From contig NZ_CP012677.1 in NCBI RefSeq assembly GCF_001294625.1, positions 3,224,001-3,288,000 on the forward strand: 64,000 nt of DNA. Reading direction: 5' to 3'. Source of the stretch: Arthrobacter alpinus (GTDB taxonomy: Bacteria > Actinomycetota > Actinomycetes > Actinomycetales > Micrococcaceae). Shown here piece after piece: positions 53,768-61,554 of the stretch (within the stretch, counting starts at the first letter, position 1; each line of letters starts with the position of its first letter). The position numbers were made by a program, and so were the translations under genes. Under the pieces are notes generated by a model. It saw only the letters and a program-made list of their open reading frames with translations. It was not told the origin of the DNA and made no database searches.

Positions 53768-54112
53768 ATGGACCGTAAGTATCTGGCTCGAGTCGGGGCA
53801 GCATTCTTGGTAGTCGGTGCCATGACCGGCTGCACCGCCGGCTCCCAATCCGGAAGCTTTGAAGTCGAAGTTCGCGCTATGGCGCCCGGGGCTCAAGGTG
53901 GTTCTTACGAGGTGAAGGTCATTGGCGCCGATGGAGACTTCGTCAATTCCCAAGAAGTCGTAGTGGGCTCCACTTACGGCATCGAAGGTATCCACTTTGG
54001 TTGGGTCTCAGTCGAGACAACGTCAGGGTGCACAGCTAAAAGAGAGCTGACCTCAGAGTCGCCCACGCTGCGAATGGTAATAGACGGGGAAAACTGCATT
54101 CTCTCCGACTAG
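53768..54112 (+). CDS. Small lipoprotein of unknown function
   Basis: 114 aa. Signal MDRKYLARVGAAFLVVGAM followed by TGC, lipobox-like (GAMTGC). The mature part is acidic with two more cysteines (SGC, ENC) that could form a disulfide, and a beta-rich look. Start ATG 53768. No family recognised. Confidence 0.7.
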   Translation: MDRKYLARVGAAFLVVGAMTGCTAGSQSGSFEVEVRAMAPGAQGGSYEVKVIGADGDFVNSQEVVVGSTYGIEGIHFGWVSVETTSGCTAKRELTSESPTLRMVIDGENCILSD

Positions 54113-54126
54113 CCCAATCGGTCACG

Positions 54127-54255
54127 TCATCCACGACTATCAGCGAAGACTTGCTTCTCCGAGGCGGCTGCAAGCACCATGGCGAAGAGTTTGATGGACT
54201 CCTGAACGTTCTCGCGCAGCCGATGTCCGGCGCTGCACTGCACCTGCGCCGTCAC
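54127..54255 (-). CDS. Possible 42-aa ORF
   Basis: GTG 54255 to TGA 54127, directly downstream of the F420/NADP reductase-like gene. Contains RLRENVQESIKLFAMVLAAA, a helix-like stretch, then SEKQVFADSRG. No ribosome site stands out. It may be a fragment of a longer lost gene. Confidence 0.2.
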   Translation of the reverse strand: MTAQVQCSAGHRLRENVQESIKLFAMVLAAASEKQVFADSRG

Positions 54256-54269
54256 CGCGCACGTGCGGG

Positions 54270-54917
54270 CTAGATCAGCCGGGGAGCCTTCGCCAGGTTT
54301 GCTGCCAACTCCGCCGCGTTCTGGCGCACCACGTAGGCAGGGCGGTCGCGCTCAACACGCCAGCTTTCGGACAACGGGCCAATGTTTACCGTGTCAAAGC
54401 CAAACTCGTCGTACAGGGCGGTGACAAGGGCTGCGGCGTCCGCAAAGTCGCTGGCGGTGGCCAGCGCCCGGCGGTTTTCAGTGCCGGAGGGGGTCCCCGT
54501 GGTGGTGATGTCGGGGGCACCAATGTGGTTGAAGCCCTTGGCCACCTTCGAGTCCTTCAAATGCTCCTGCAGGAGCCCCGACGTGGTGGCTTCGCCATTG
54601 TCCAACGCCGCAACATGCCCGTCGCGCTCCCAGTAGTAGTTGTTGGTGTCGATGACCACCTTTCCTGCCAGCGGGGCGGCGGAAAGTTGCAGGTAGTTCT
54701 TGAAGGGGATGGTGACGACGGCGAAGTCGGCACCCGCTGCGGCCTCCGGCGCCGTGGCCGCCCGGGCCCCGGACCCCAGTTCCGCCACCAGTCCGCCGAG
54801 GGTTTCCGGACCCCTGGAATTGCTGATGATCACGTCATAGCCAAGCTGTACGGCCTTGCGGGCAATCTGGCTGCCAATGTGTCCTGCACCGATGATTCCA
54901 ATAGTTGTCATGTCCAT
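54270..54917 (-). CDS. NADPH-dependent F420 reductase-like protein
   Basis: 215-aa NAD(P)-binding Rossmann protein of the F420-dependent NADP oxidoreductase/YfkO-like family. Dinucleotide motif GIIGAGHIGSQIARKAV, then SNSRGPETL (NADP-type), VVIDTNNYYWERDG, and the ending NAAELAANLAKAPRLI. ATG 54917 or, two codons later, 54911 (MTTIGIIG). Acts on an unknown electron carrier; F420 use is only a family inference. Confidence 0.88.
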   Translation of the reverse strand: MDMTTIGIIGAGHIGSQIARKAVQLGYDVIISNSRGPETLGGLVAELGSGARAATAPEAAAGADFAVVTIPFKNYLQLSAAPLAGKVVIDTNNYYWERDGHVAALDNGEATTSGLLQEHLKDSKVAKGFNHIGAPDITTTGTPSGTENRRALATASDFADAAALVTALYDEFGFDTVNIGPLSESWRVERDRPAYVVRQNAAELAANLAKAPRLI

Positions 54918-54959
54918 ACAACGGCGCCTTGCCGGAAAAAATTTCGCAATCTGGCCCGC

Positions 54960-55445
54960 TTAGCGAAAGTTTGGTTCACCCAGCATGGGCTCCAGCTCGG
55001 CTTTCTTGTGCGCTGAAATGCGCAACAAGGTGCCGCTCGCCTCGTTGAAGAACGCCAAGGTTGTCTCGGCAATGACGCAGGTGACGCCGGTGACCGGGTC
55101 GAAGATGGCATAAGCCACCGTGAAGCTTGCCCCTTTGATAGCGCTGATCCACACCTGGATCCGGGCGGGGATGTTCCGGTAGTTCAGCGGTGTCAGGTAT
55201 TTCACCCGGTGCTCAACCACCAGCGCCTGGGTGTCCTGCGGAAGATCGGCGAAGATGGGCAGGTCCACCGTGACCCCCGGCAGCCCGGTCCCGGCAGGCG
55301 GCCCAAATGCGTGCACCCGCGCTTCCTCCAGGATCCGCAGCACCTCGACGTTGTTGATGTGCCCGTACGCGTCCATGTCCCCCCAGCGCATGGGGACGTG
55401 GAGGGTGAGCCTGATGCCGCCGTCGTACCTTGGATCGCTTGCCAT
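54960..55445 (-). CDS. Acyl-CoA thioesterase, hotdog fold
   Basis: 161 aa, 4HBT/YbgC-type: MRWGDMDAYGHINNVEVLRI carries the catalytic Asp (WGDMD) and the N-x-V helix; the second strand is VEHRVKYLTPLNYRNIPARI. Cytoplasmic. It lies 42 nt upstream of the F420 reductase-like gene and on the same strand. Confidence 0.9.
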   Translation of the reverse strand: MASDPRYDGGIRLTLHVPMRWGDMDAYGHINNVEVLRILEEARVHAFGPPAGTGLPGVTVDLPIFADLPQDTQALVVEHRVKYLTPLNYRNIPARIQVWISAIKGASFTVAYAIFDPVTGVTCVIAETTLAFFNEASGTLLRISAHKKAELEPMLGEPNFR

Positions 55446-55562
55446 GGGCCAACACTAGCGCGAAGCCTCGGGCAGCTAGGTGATTGCGCGCCCCTGGCCC
55501 TACTGTGGAGCTTGCAGATTTTCCTCGACGCGGAAGATTCACCTACGCTGAAAGGACTTGCC

Positions 55563-56396
55563 ATGATGGGACCCCACCACGCCGCCAGCGGTGCCGCCGT
55601 TTGGCTGGCGGTCACCACACGCTTTCACATTGATTCGAGCGGGGCCGCGCAGACCCTGACGTTTCTGCCACAAGGGTTCGACGTCGGACTGGGGCTTTTG
55701 CCCGTCAGCGCGGCTGGCGTGCTGGCCGGCACCATTGTTACGGCGGGTGCGGCACTGCTGCCAGACGCCGACCACCGCCACGCGACCATTGCCCATTCCC
55801 TGCCGCCGCTTTCCAACATGATGTGCATCAAGGTGGGCAAACTGTCCGGCGGGCACCGGCATGGCACGCACTCGGTCCTGGGGCTGGCCGTTTTTGTCGC
55901 GATTGCCATGCTCGCGGGCATGTGGACGGTCACCGTGGAACCGTTTGGCCTGATCTTCCCGGGCGCGGGCATCCTCTCCGTGCTGCTGGCGGCGTTTGCG
56001 GCGAAGGCGCTGAAATTCATCCCGGACACGATGCGTAAGTTCCCGTGGGTTGTGGGGCTGTCGGTGGGCGCGTTCATCACCTTCTTCGCCCCGCAGGAAC
56101 AGTTTTGGTTCCCTCTGGCGGTGGCGCTGGGCGTGAGCGCCCATATTCTGGGCGACATCCTCACCACGGGTGGGTGTAATCTCGTGTGGCCGCTGAGCCT
56201 GCGCCCGTCCAAACTAGTCCGAAAGATCCCACTGCTGCGCTCGGTGTGGAAGCGCAACGGCAACCTGGCCGTGCCCATCCTTGGCAATGCAGGCTCGTGG
56301 CGCGAATGGCTGCTCTTGGTCCCGGTCAGCGCCTACGTCGTAATGGCGGCTGTGGGCACGGCCGCCACATGGTTTGAAAACGCTATGCCACGATAG
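55563..56396 (+). CDS. YdjM-type membrane metal-dependent hydrolase family
   Basis: 277-aa polytopic protein (LexA-binding, membrane-bound PF04307 family). Conserved metal-like residues: MGPHHAASGAAVWL, LLPDADHRHATIAH, GGHRHGTHSVLG and HILGDILTTGGCNLVWPL. ATG 55563 has GAAAGG upstream. It ends 14 nt inside the 3' end of the convergent GntR gene. Function in the cell unknown. Confidence 0.9.
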   Translation: MMGPHHAASGAAVWLAVTTRFHIDSSGAAQTLTFLPQGFDVGLGLLPVSAAGVLAGTIVTAGAALLPDADHRHATIAHSLPPLSNMMCIKVGKLSGGHRHGTHSVLGLAVFVAIAMLAGMWTVTVEPFGLIFPGAGILSVLLAAFAAKALKFIPDTMRKFPWVVGLSVGAFITFFAPQEQFWFPLAVALGVSAHILGDILTTGGCNLVWPLSLRPSKLVRKIPLLRSVWKRNGNLAVPILGNAGSWREWLLLVPVSAYVVMAAVGTAATWFENAMPR

Positions 56397-57099
56397 CTGC
56401 CAGCAGCTCGGCCTCGGCCCGGTCGAGATACCCGGCCATCGCCTGGCCCGCCTGCACGCGGGACCCCTGCACCAGCAACGCCGTGATCGTGGCGTTTTCC
56501 AGCACGAACCTTCCATGGAAGGCGGGGTCCTTGGCCATGGCGTGGAACACCAGGCGCATTTCCGCCAGGACCTGGGCCATGAGCGCATCAAGCCGGGTGC
56601 TGCTAGCCAGGGCCACCACGAGTTTGTGGAATTCCTGGTTGGCGTTGGCCATTCCTGGCGTGTCGGCGCGGGAGCGGGCGGCGAGGCCCGCCTCAGTCAC
56701 CTGCACCAGCGCCGCCAAGGCCTGCTCCGATAGCGGGTTTGGCGCCGCCAGGGCTGATGGTTCGAGCACGCGACGGACCCGGTACATTTCGCGGACATCC
56801 TCAGCCGTGGGCGCGGCGACAAACACACCACGGTTGGGAATGCGGGTAAGGATCCGTTCCGCACTCAAGGCGGTGAACGCCTCCCGCAAAGTGTTCCGGG
56901 AGACCCCCAGCAGTTGACCCAGGACTTCCTGGGAGAGTTTGGCCCCGGGGACCAGTTCGCCGTCGTTGATGCATGTGCGCAGCACCTGCGCCACCCACAA
57001 CCCTGTTTGTGCCGGCTTGGCGTTGGAGCTGCCTTGCCTGTGTTTGGCAAGCTTGTGTTTGGCAAGCGCCTGGGTCAAGGTCACGCCCGGGCCAGCCAT
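56383..57099 (-). CDS. GntR-family regulator, FCD type
   Basis: 238 aa. Winged helix with LSQEVLGQLLGVSRNTLREA and NRGVFVAAPTAEDVREMYRV, followed by the all-helical FCD ligand domain (metal His likely in FHKLVV and LVFHAM). Start ATG 57099, or GTG 57084 in a GTGA overlap with the GNAT stop. Likely controls a carboxylate or sugar pathway, not identifiable here. Co-directional with the GNAT gene. Confidence 0.88.
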   Translation of the reverse strand: MAGPGVTLTQALAKHKLAKHRQGSSNAKPAQTGLWVAQVLRTCINDGELVPGAKLSQEVLGQLLGVSRNTLREAFTALSAERILTRIPNRGVFVAAPTAEDVREMYRVRRVLEPSALAAPNPLSEQALAALVQVTEAGLAARSRADTPGMANANQEFHKLVVALASSTRLDALMAQVLAEMRLVFHAMAKDPAFHGRFVLENATITALLVQGSRVQAGQAMAGYLDRAEAELLAAIVA

Positions 57100-57671
57100 T
57101 CCCGGCGCAGGACTGCATAGTGCAGGAGTGAGACCCACTCACCCTTGGACCAGTCGGACTCCACAAACCGGGCCTCCGCCCGCATGCCCAGCCTGCCCAT
57201 CAACGTGGCCGATTTCTGGTTGCGAGCATCACAGATCCCCTCCACCCGGTGCCAGCCAAAGTCGTTGAAAGCCAGCTCCAGTGCCGCCGTAGACGCCTCA
57301 AACGCGACCCCTTGTCCCTGTACTTCCGGGCCAAACACGAATCCTATCTCGCCACACTGCGAATTCTCGGCGTCCCATTTAAGCAGCACTTCACCGACCA
57401 GCTGGCCGGACTCACCATGCTCCACGGCCAGATCCAGCCATTGGCCGGGCTGGGTCAACGCCGACTGTCCAGCCATCGACTTCACCGTCAGCGCCGTGTC
57501 CTGCATGGATTGCGGCGGGTGCGGCAAGTATCTTGCCACCGCAGGCAAAGACCTGTAGCCATTGATGGCGGCTGTGTCCGCCTCGACGACCGGGCGCAGG
57601 CGCAGCCGCTGGGTGCGGATCGGGTAGTGGGGCTGTGTCATGGTGGGGGCGCCGGAATCTTCGGAAGACAT
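57081..57671 (-). CDS. GNAT N-acetyltransferase (RimJ/RimL-like)
   Basis: 196 aa: TQRLRLRPVVEADTAAINGY at the start; GEIGFVFGPEVQGQGVAFEA is the acetyl-CoA-binding loop (Q/RxxGxG/A); WHRVEGICDARNQKSATLMG is motif B. Acetylates a protein N-terminus or small amine; substrate unknown. ATG 57671 or the in-frame ATG 57641. Confidence 0.9.
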   Translation of the reverse strand: MSSEDSGAPTMTQPHYPIRTQRLRLRPVVEADTAAINGYRSLPAVARYLPHPPQSMQDTALTVKSMAGQSALTQPGQWLDLAVEHGESGQLVGEVLLKWDAENSQCGEIGFVFGPEVQGQGVAFEASTAALELAFNDFGWHRVEGICDARNQKSATLMGRLGMRAEARFVESDWSKGEWVSLLHYAVLRREWLARA

Positions 57672-57788
57672 AACCAGATCCTAGTGCCGGCCATACCCGA
57701 CGCGCCGCACACGCCGTCGCAACCCCCTGCCCGCACACCTGAATTTTATTCGCGGGAAACGCTCAGAACCATTGGGTAACATGTCCAC

Positions 57789-58268
57789 ATGCCCGCAATC
57801 CCGTTCACACGTCGCCGCGTGGAACTCGTCCTTGTTCCCATGATGGCCGCCCTCTGCATGGCCTTTATCATCGGCGCCATCGTCACGGACAAGGACGCTG
57901 GTCCCTGCTCGCCGCCGGGCTGGCACAACCAGGTGAGCCTGACCTTGGCAGGCGATACCCGCACGGTGGCCCAATCCCGGTCGGTCACGGCCTGCTCCGG
58001 GTCTGGGTGCATACCTTTGGCGCCCACCTTCGCCAAGGACACTGTCGAATCCAATGGCAGCGCCAGTTTGCTAACGCACCAGGCGGATGGCTCCTGGCTG
58101 CTCGATGTGAGCCCCCAACCCCCCAGCATTTTCACTTTCAGAGTCTATGACCAAGCAGGGAAGTTGCTGGCCCAGCAGTCAAACACTTTAAACTGGACGC
58201 GGGTGGGGGGAAGCGAACAGTGCGGCGGGCCCATGGCCACCATGAAGATTCTGCTGCGGCTCTCCTAG
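57789..58268 (+). CDS. Membrane-anchored or secreted protein, unknown
   Basis: 159 aa. RRRVELVLVPMMAALCMAFI is a membrane anchor or signal segment, then a beta-rich outer domain with two CxxxC-like sites (ACSGSGC). The end LNWTRVGGSEQCGGPMATMK is well-structured. ATG 57789. No family recognised; similar short proteins occur in Arthrobacter genomes, which is a recollection and not checked. Confidence 0.7.
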   Translation: MPAIPFTRRRVELVLVPMMAALCMAFIIGAIVTDKDAGPCSPPGWHNQVSLTLAGDTRTVAQSRSVTACSGSGCIPLAPTFAKDTVESNGSASLLTHQADGSWLLDVSPQPPSIFTFRVYDQAGKLLAQQSNTLNWTRVGGSEQCGGPMATMKILLRLS

Positions 58269-58296
58269 TACTCCGGAACCTAGGGAACGACGGCGT

Positions 58297-58857
58297 TCAC
58301 GGCGTGGGCGTGCCCGCCCAGTCATGGGGTGCCGGACGGCGCGTGCTGGGCAAGGCGGTGTCCATACGCCACTGGTGGATCCATTCCGGGAGCACCAGCC
58401 CAGCTGGTGGGGTACCGAATTCGGCCAGAACCTGCTCGGGGCTCACAGATGCACCCTTTGCCACAAACCTCACGGCCACCGTGGCTGTGGCATAAATTTC
58501 GCCGTCGGCCACCATCCGCTGCTCAAAATACATGGCCCTCTCATCGATGCCCGCAATGCGGGTTTCCATGCTGTACCGCTGCCACAGCTTCAGAGATTTC
58601 CGAAACGTGATGGTCTCCCTAGCCACCACCATGCTCCAGCCGCGCCGGAGCGTGCGCTGCCACGCTTTCGCTCGAAGCATCAGATCGATCCGGCCCAGGT
58701 CCATGAGCGAAAAGTACATGCCGTTGTTGATGTGCAGAGCCACATCTACGTCCGTAGGCCACACTCTCATGGGCACGGTCGACTCGGACCACAGGGAGGT
58801 CCGAGGGCGTCGCAGCGAAACAAAGATGTGAAAGAACGTGCGAATAAACAGGTGCAT
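58297..58857 (-). CDS. THEM6-like thioesterase family protein
   Basis: 186-aa hotdog protein. RVWPTDVDVALHINNGMYFS carries Asp and the HINNG signature; VARETITFRKSLKLWQRYSM is the second family strand. Usually annotated as acyl-CoA thioesterase or mesenchymal stem cell protein DSCD75-like. ATG 58857. Confidence 0.88.
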   Translation of the reverse strand: MHLFIRTFFHIFVSLRRPRTSLWSESTVPMRVWPTDVDVALHINNGMYFSLMDLGRIDLMLRAKAWQRTLRRGWSMVVARETITFRKSLKLWQRYSMETRIAGIDERAMYFEQRMVADGEIYATATVAVRFVAKGASVSPEQVLAEFGTPPAGLVLPEWIHQWRMDTALPSTRRPAPHDWAGTPTP

Positions 58858-58894
58858 CCCAATATGTTACTCGCAAGTAACAAGTAGGTGATCC

Positions 58895-60568
58895 CTACCG
58901 CCTGTCGTCGCCCGCAGGAATCCTCAGAGTGAAAGTGCTACCCACCCCTAGCTTGCTGGCAACACTGATTGTTCCGCCGTGGCCTTCAACAATGGCCTTC
59001 GTGATGGACAAACCCAGCCCAACGCCGGGAATGCTGGAGCTGCGGGCCTCGCCTGTGCGGTAAAAGCGGGTAAAGAGCCGCGCCTGCTCCCCCTGGCTCA
59101 TTCCAAGGCCGGCATCGGCCACTTCCACCACCAGGTCACCGCCGTCACGGAATCCGTGCACGTCAACCACGTTGCCGTGCACGGAGTACTTCAGGGCGTT
59201 GGAGACCAGGTTGTCCAGTGCCTGCCCCATCCGCACTGGATCAAAGGTCCCCCACAACTCCGGCTCGGCCGAGCATCTGAGGTTTATGTCCAGGTTGTGG
59301 GCCAGTGGCTGCGCGGCGGCCACCCCTGCCTCCACCACGGCTGCCAGGTTCCCGGCGACGGCGGCAATGTTCATGCCGCCGCTTGCTGAGCGCAGAAGGT
59401 CGTCGACCAGGGTCAGCAAGCGGTCAGCATTGCGTGAGGCCACCTGGAGGTAGCGCCGCACGGACCCATCCACAGACTCCTCCATGGCAAGTTCCAGGTA
59501 GCCCACGATGGAGGTCAGCGGTGTGCGCAATTCGTGGGAGACGTTGGAGACGAAACTCTCCTGGGCCTCCATGGCGAGCATGACCTCGGTGACGTTGTGG
59601 AAGACGATGACGGCACCTTGGCGACTGCCGTCATCGTCAACAATCTGCCGGGCGGAGGTTGCCATGGCCTGCTGGTGCACGCCGTCGCCGAGCCAGAACA
59701 GCTCCCCCGAATATTCTTCGCCCTTCACGGCACGCCGGACGGGACGGCTTTCAACGTCCACTGGCGTCACTTTGTCCGGGCCAAAGACGAGCAGCCCGGC
59801 CTCATCGGGATCAACGGCTCCTGCGGGTGTTGCCAGCGTATGAATGGCTTGCTGGTGCTTGTTCATGAGCACGTCATGCCCGTGCTCATCCACCACCACC
59901 ACGCCTGCGGACGCTGCATTGAGAATGGTGTCCAGCTGCCGTGCCCGACGTCGACTGACGGCACCGGATTCTGCCAGCCTTCTCGCTTGCAGGTTCAGGC
60001 TCCTTGTCACGACGGTGGCTGCCGTGGCCAGTCCCAGCAGGATCAGTGGCACCAACAAAGGCTTGATCATCCCCGCCCGCGAAGGGGCCGCGCTGCCGAG
60101 AATAAACGGCGCCCAGACAATGCATAGGGGGGCCACGAAGGCGATGATGCGTGTGGCGGTGGCTGGAATGTCGGACCAGGCCAGCCACAGCACGGGAAAG
60201 ACGGTCAGAAACGCCAGACCGTTCAGGGATGCCGCGGCCCCATGGAGAAGGAAAGCAATGGCGACGAAGTCAAGCAGTGGGACGGTCCAAGGCGCCCAGT
60301 GGGGCAGTTTTTCCCAGGGGGACAGCGCGGCAACAGCTGTCAGGACCACGACGAAGGTGATACCCAGCAGAACCTCCCGGTCGGCTATCAACCCGGGATC
60401 GATCATGGCCAGCAGCGCAACCAGAAGCAGACTCGTGACGGTCAGCGGAAGCTGGCTGAACAGTACACGACGGTTTTGGCGTAGCTGAAAAAATTCACCA
60501 GTGGTGCCCAGGCGCCACCGTGGAATGCCAGCTTCCTGGGAGGACCCAAGCCTCCCATTACGCCTCAA
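58895..60568 (-). CDS. Sensor histidine kinase
   Basis: 557 aa. Six or so membrane spans (about residues 36-190) form the input domain, then a PAS-like region, then the H-box SNVSHELRTPLTSIVGY, N-box NLVSNALKYS, G1 ADAGLGMSQGEQ and G2 GVGLGLSITKAIVEGHGG. The apparent start is TTG 60568 inside the last codons of the response-regulator gene (11-nt overlap); no in-frame ATG precedes the first span. Acts with the receiver gene directly upstream. Confidence 0.9.
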   Translation of the reverse strand: MRRNGRLGSSQEAGIPRWRLGTTGEFFQLRQNRRVLFSQLPLTVTSLLLVALLAMIDPGLIADREVLLGITFVVVLTAVAALSPWEKLPHWAPWTVPLLDFVAIAFLLHGAAASLNGLAFLTVFPVLWLAWSDIPATATRIIAFVAPLCIVWAPFILGSAAPSRAGMIKPLLVPLILLGLATAATVVTRSLNLQARRLAESGAVSRRRARQLDTILNAASAGVVVVDEHGHDVLMNKHQQAIHTLATPAGAVDPDEAGLLVFGPDKVTPVDVESRPVRRAVKGEEYSGELFWLGDGVHQQAMATSARQIVDDDGSRQGAVIVFHNVTEVMLAMEAQESFVSNVSHELRTPLTSIVGYLELAMEESVDGSVRRYLQVASRNADRLLTLVDDLLRSASGGMNIAAVAGNLAAVVEAGVAAAQPLAHNLDINLRCSAEPELWGTFDPVRMGQALDNLVSNALKYSVHGNVVDVHGFRDGGDLVVEVADAGLGMSQGEQARLFTRFYRTGEARSSSIPGVGLGLSITKAIVEGHGGTISVASKLGVGSTFTLRIPAGDDRR

Positions 60569-60929
60569 GGATTGCCGCGAGTTCCTCGCGGAGAGCGCGT
60601 GGTTTGAAAGGCTTCAAAAGGTAGGCGGTGGCCCCGGCGTCAATGCCCGCAGCAATTTCGCTTTGCCGGCCACGGGATGTCAGCATCACAATCTTGTCTT
60701 CGTTGAAGGTGCGCATTGCCCGCAGGACCTCGATTCCGTTCATGTCCGGCAGTCCCACATCCAAGGTGACCAGTTCGGGACGTTCGTTGCGGGCACACTC
60801 AAGTCCTGCGGCACCCGTGCCGGCCGACGTCACGGCAAACCCCATCTGTGAGAGGACGATCTCAAGCAGTCCGCGAATATCGTCGTCGTCTTCGACAATC
60901 AGCGCCTTTTTCCCCTTAAATTCAAGCAT
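60558..60929 (-). CDS. Single-domain response regulator
   Basis: 123 aa, receiver domain only: KALIVEDDDDIRGLLEIVLS (acidic pocket), phospho-acceptor Asp in LVTLDVGLPDMNG, Thr/Ser in MLTSRG, Lys in YLLKPFKPRAL. No output domain, so it signals through another protein. Overlaps the kinase gene start. ATG 60929. Confidence 0.93.
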   Translation of the reverse strand: MLEFKGKKALIVEDDDDIRGLLEIVLSQMGFAVTSAGTGAAGLECARNERPELVTLDVGLPDMNGIEVLRAMRTFNEDKIVMLTSRGRQSEIAAGIDAGATAYLLKPFKPRALREELAAILEA

Positions 60930-61006
60930 TGGCTAAGTATAGTGACCACCGCACCCATCCCGCGGGCCGCAGCGCTTCGGGGTTCAGGAAGCCAGGGTTC
61001 AGGAAG

Positions 61007-61507
61007 TCAGCGGTTCAGGAAGTACAGCACCGCCCCTGTCGCCCACGTACCGGCGGCCAGGGAGGCGAAGCCAAACTCGGCCAGCATGCCCAACCCTGTC
61101 GCTTTAAGGGCGGCCAGGGAGGAGGAAATAGCCGGCTTGAAAGCCTTCTGGCGCTGAAATTCCGAGAGAAACAGACCCGCGGCGAAGCCCAGCAACAGGC
61201 CCACCACGGGGATGACAAAGAAACCCACCACCCCCAACACGAGTCCGGCGACCACCGAGCGGCCGGGGATGGCCCGGGCCTTCATGGTCCGCCCCGTCAG
61301 CACTGCGCTGGAGAGCATGCCGGCACCAACAAATGCCACCGCTATCCCAAAGCTCACCCAGCCCACGGGCTGTCCCACCACCAGCGCCCATACCAGCACG
61401 CTGACGCCGATGAGCAGGCTGCCCGGCAGCACCGGCACGATGGTGCCGGTGACGCCGACCAGGATGGCCACTGCGCAGATGATGGTCCAGATTGTTTGTG
61501 CATCCAT
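61007..61507 (-). CDS. DUF456 membrane protein
   Basis: 166-aa protein with four to five spans: VTGTIVPVLPGSLLIGVSVL is the DUF456 signature, followed by VLGVVGFFVIPVVGLLLGFA and the C-terminal TWATGAVLYFLNR. ATG 61507, with CAGGA 9 nt upstream. Function of the family unknown. Confidence 0.9.
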   Translation of the reverse strand: MDAQTIWTIICAVAILVGVTGTIVPVLPGSLLIGVSVLVWALVVGQPVGWVSFGIAVAFVGAGMLSSAVLTGRTMKARAIPGRSVVAGLVLGVVGFFVIPVVGLLLGFAAGLFLSEFQRQKAFKPAISSSLAALKATGLGMLAEFGFASLAAGTWATGAVLYFLNR

Positions 61508-61554
61508 TGTGACCATCCTGCCAGATCAGGTCCGCTATTCAGCGGCGCGCACCG

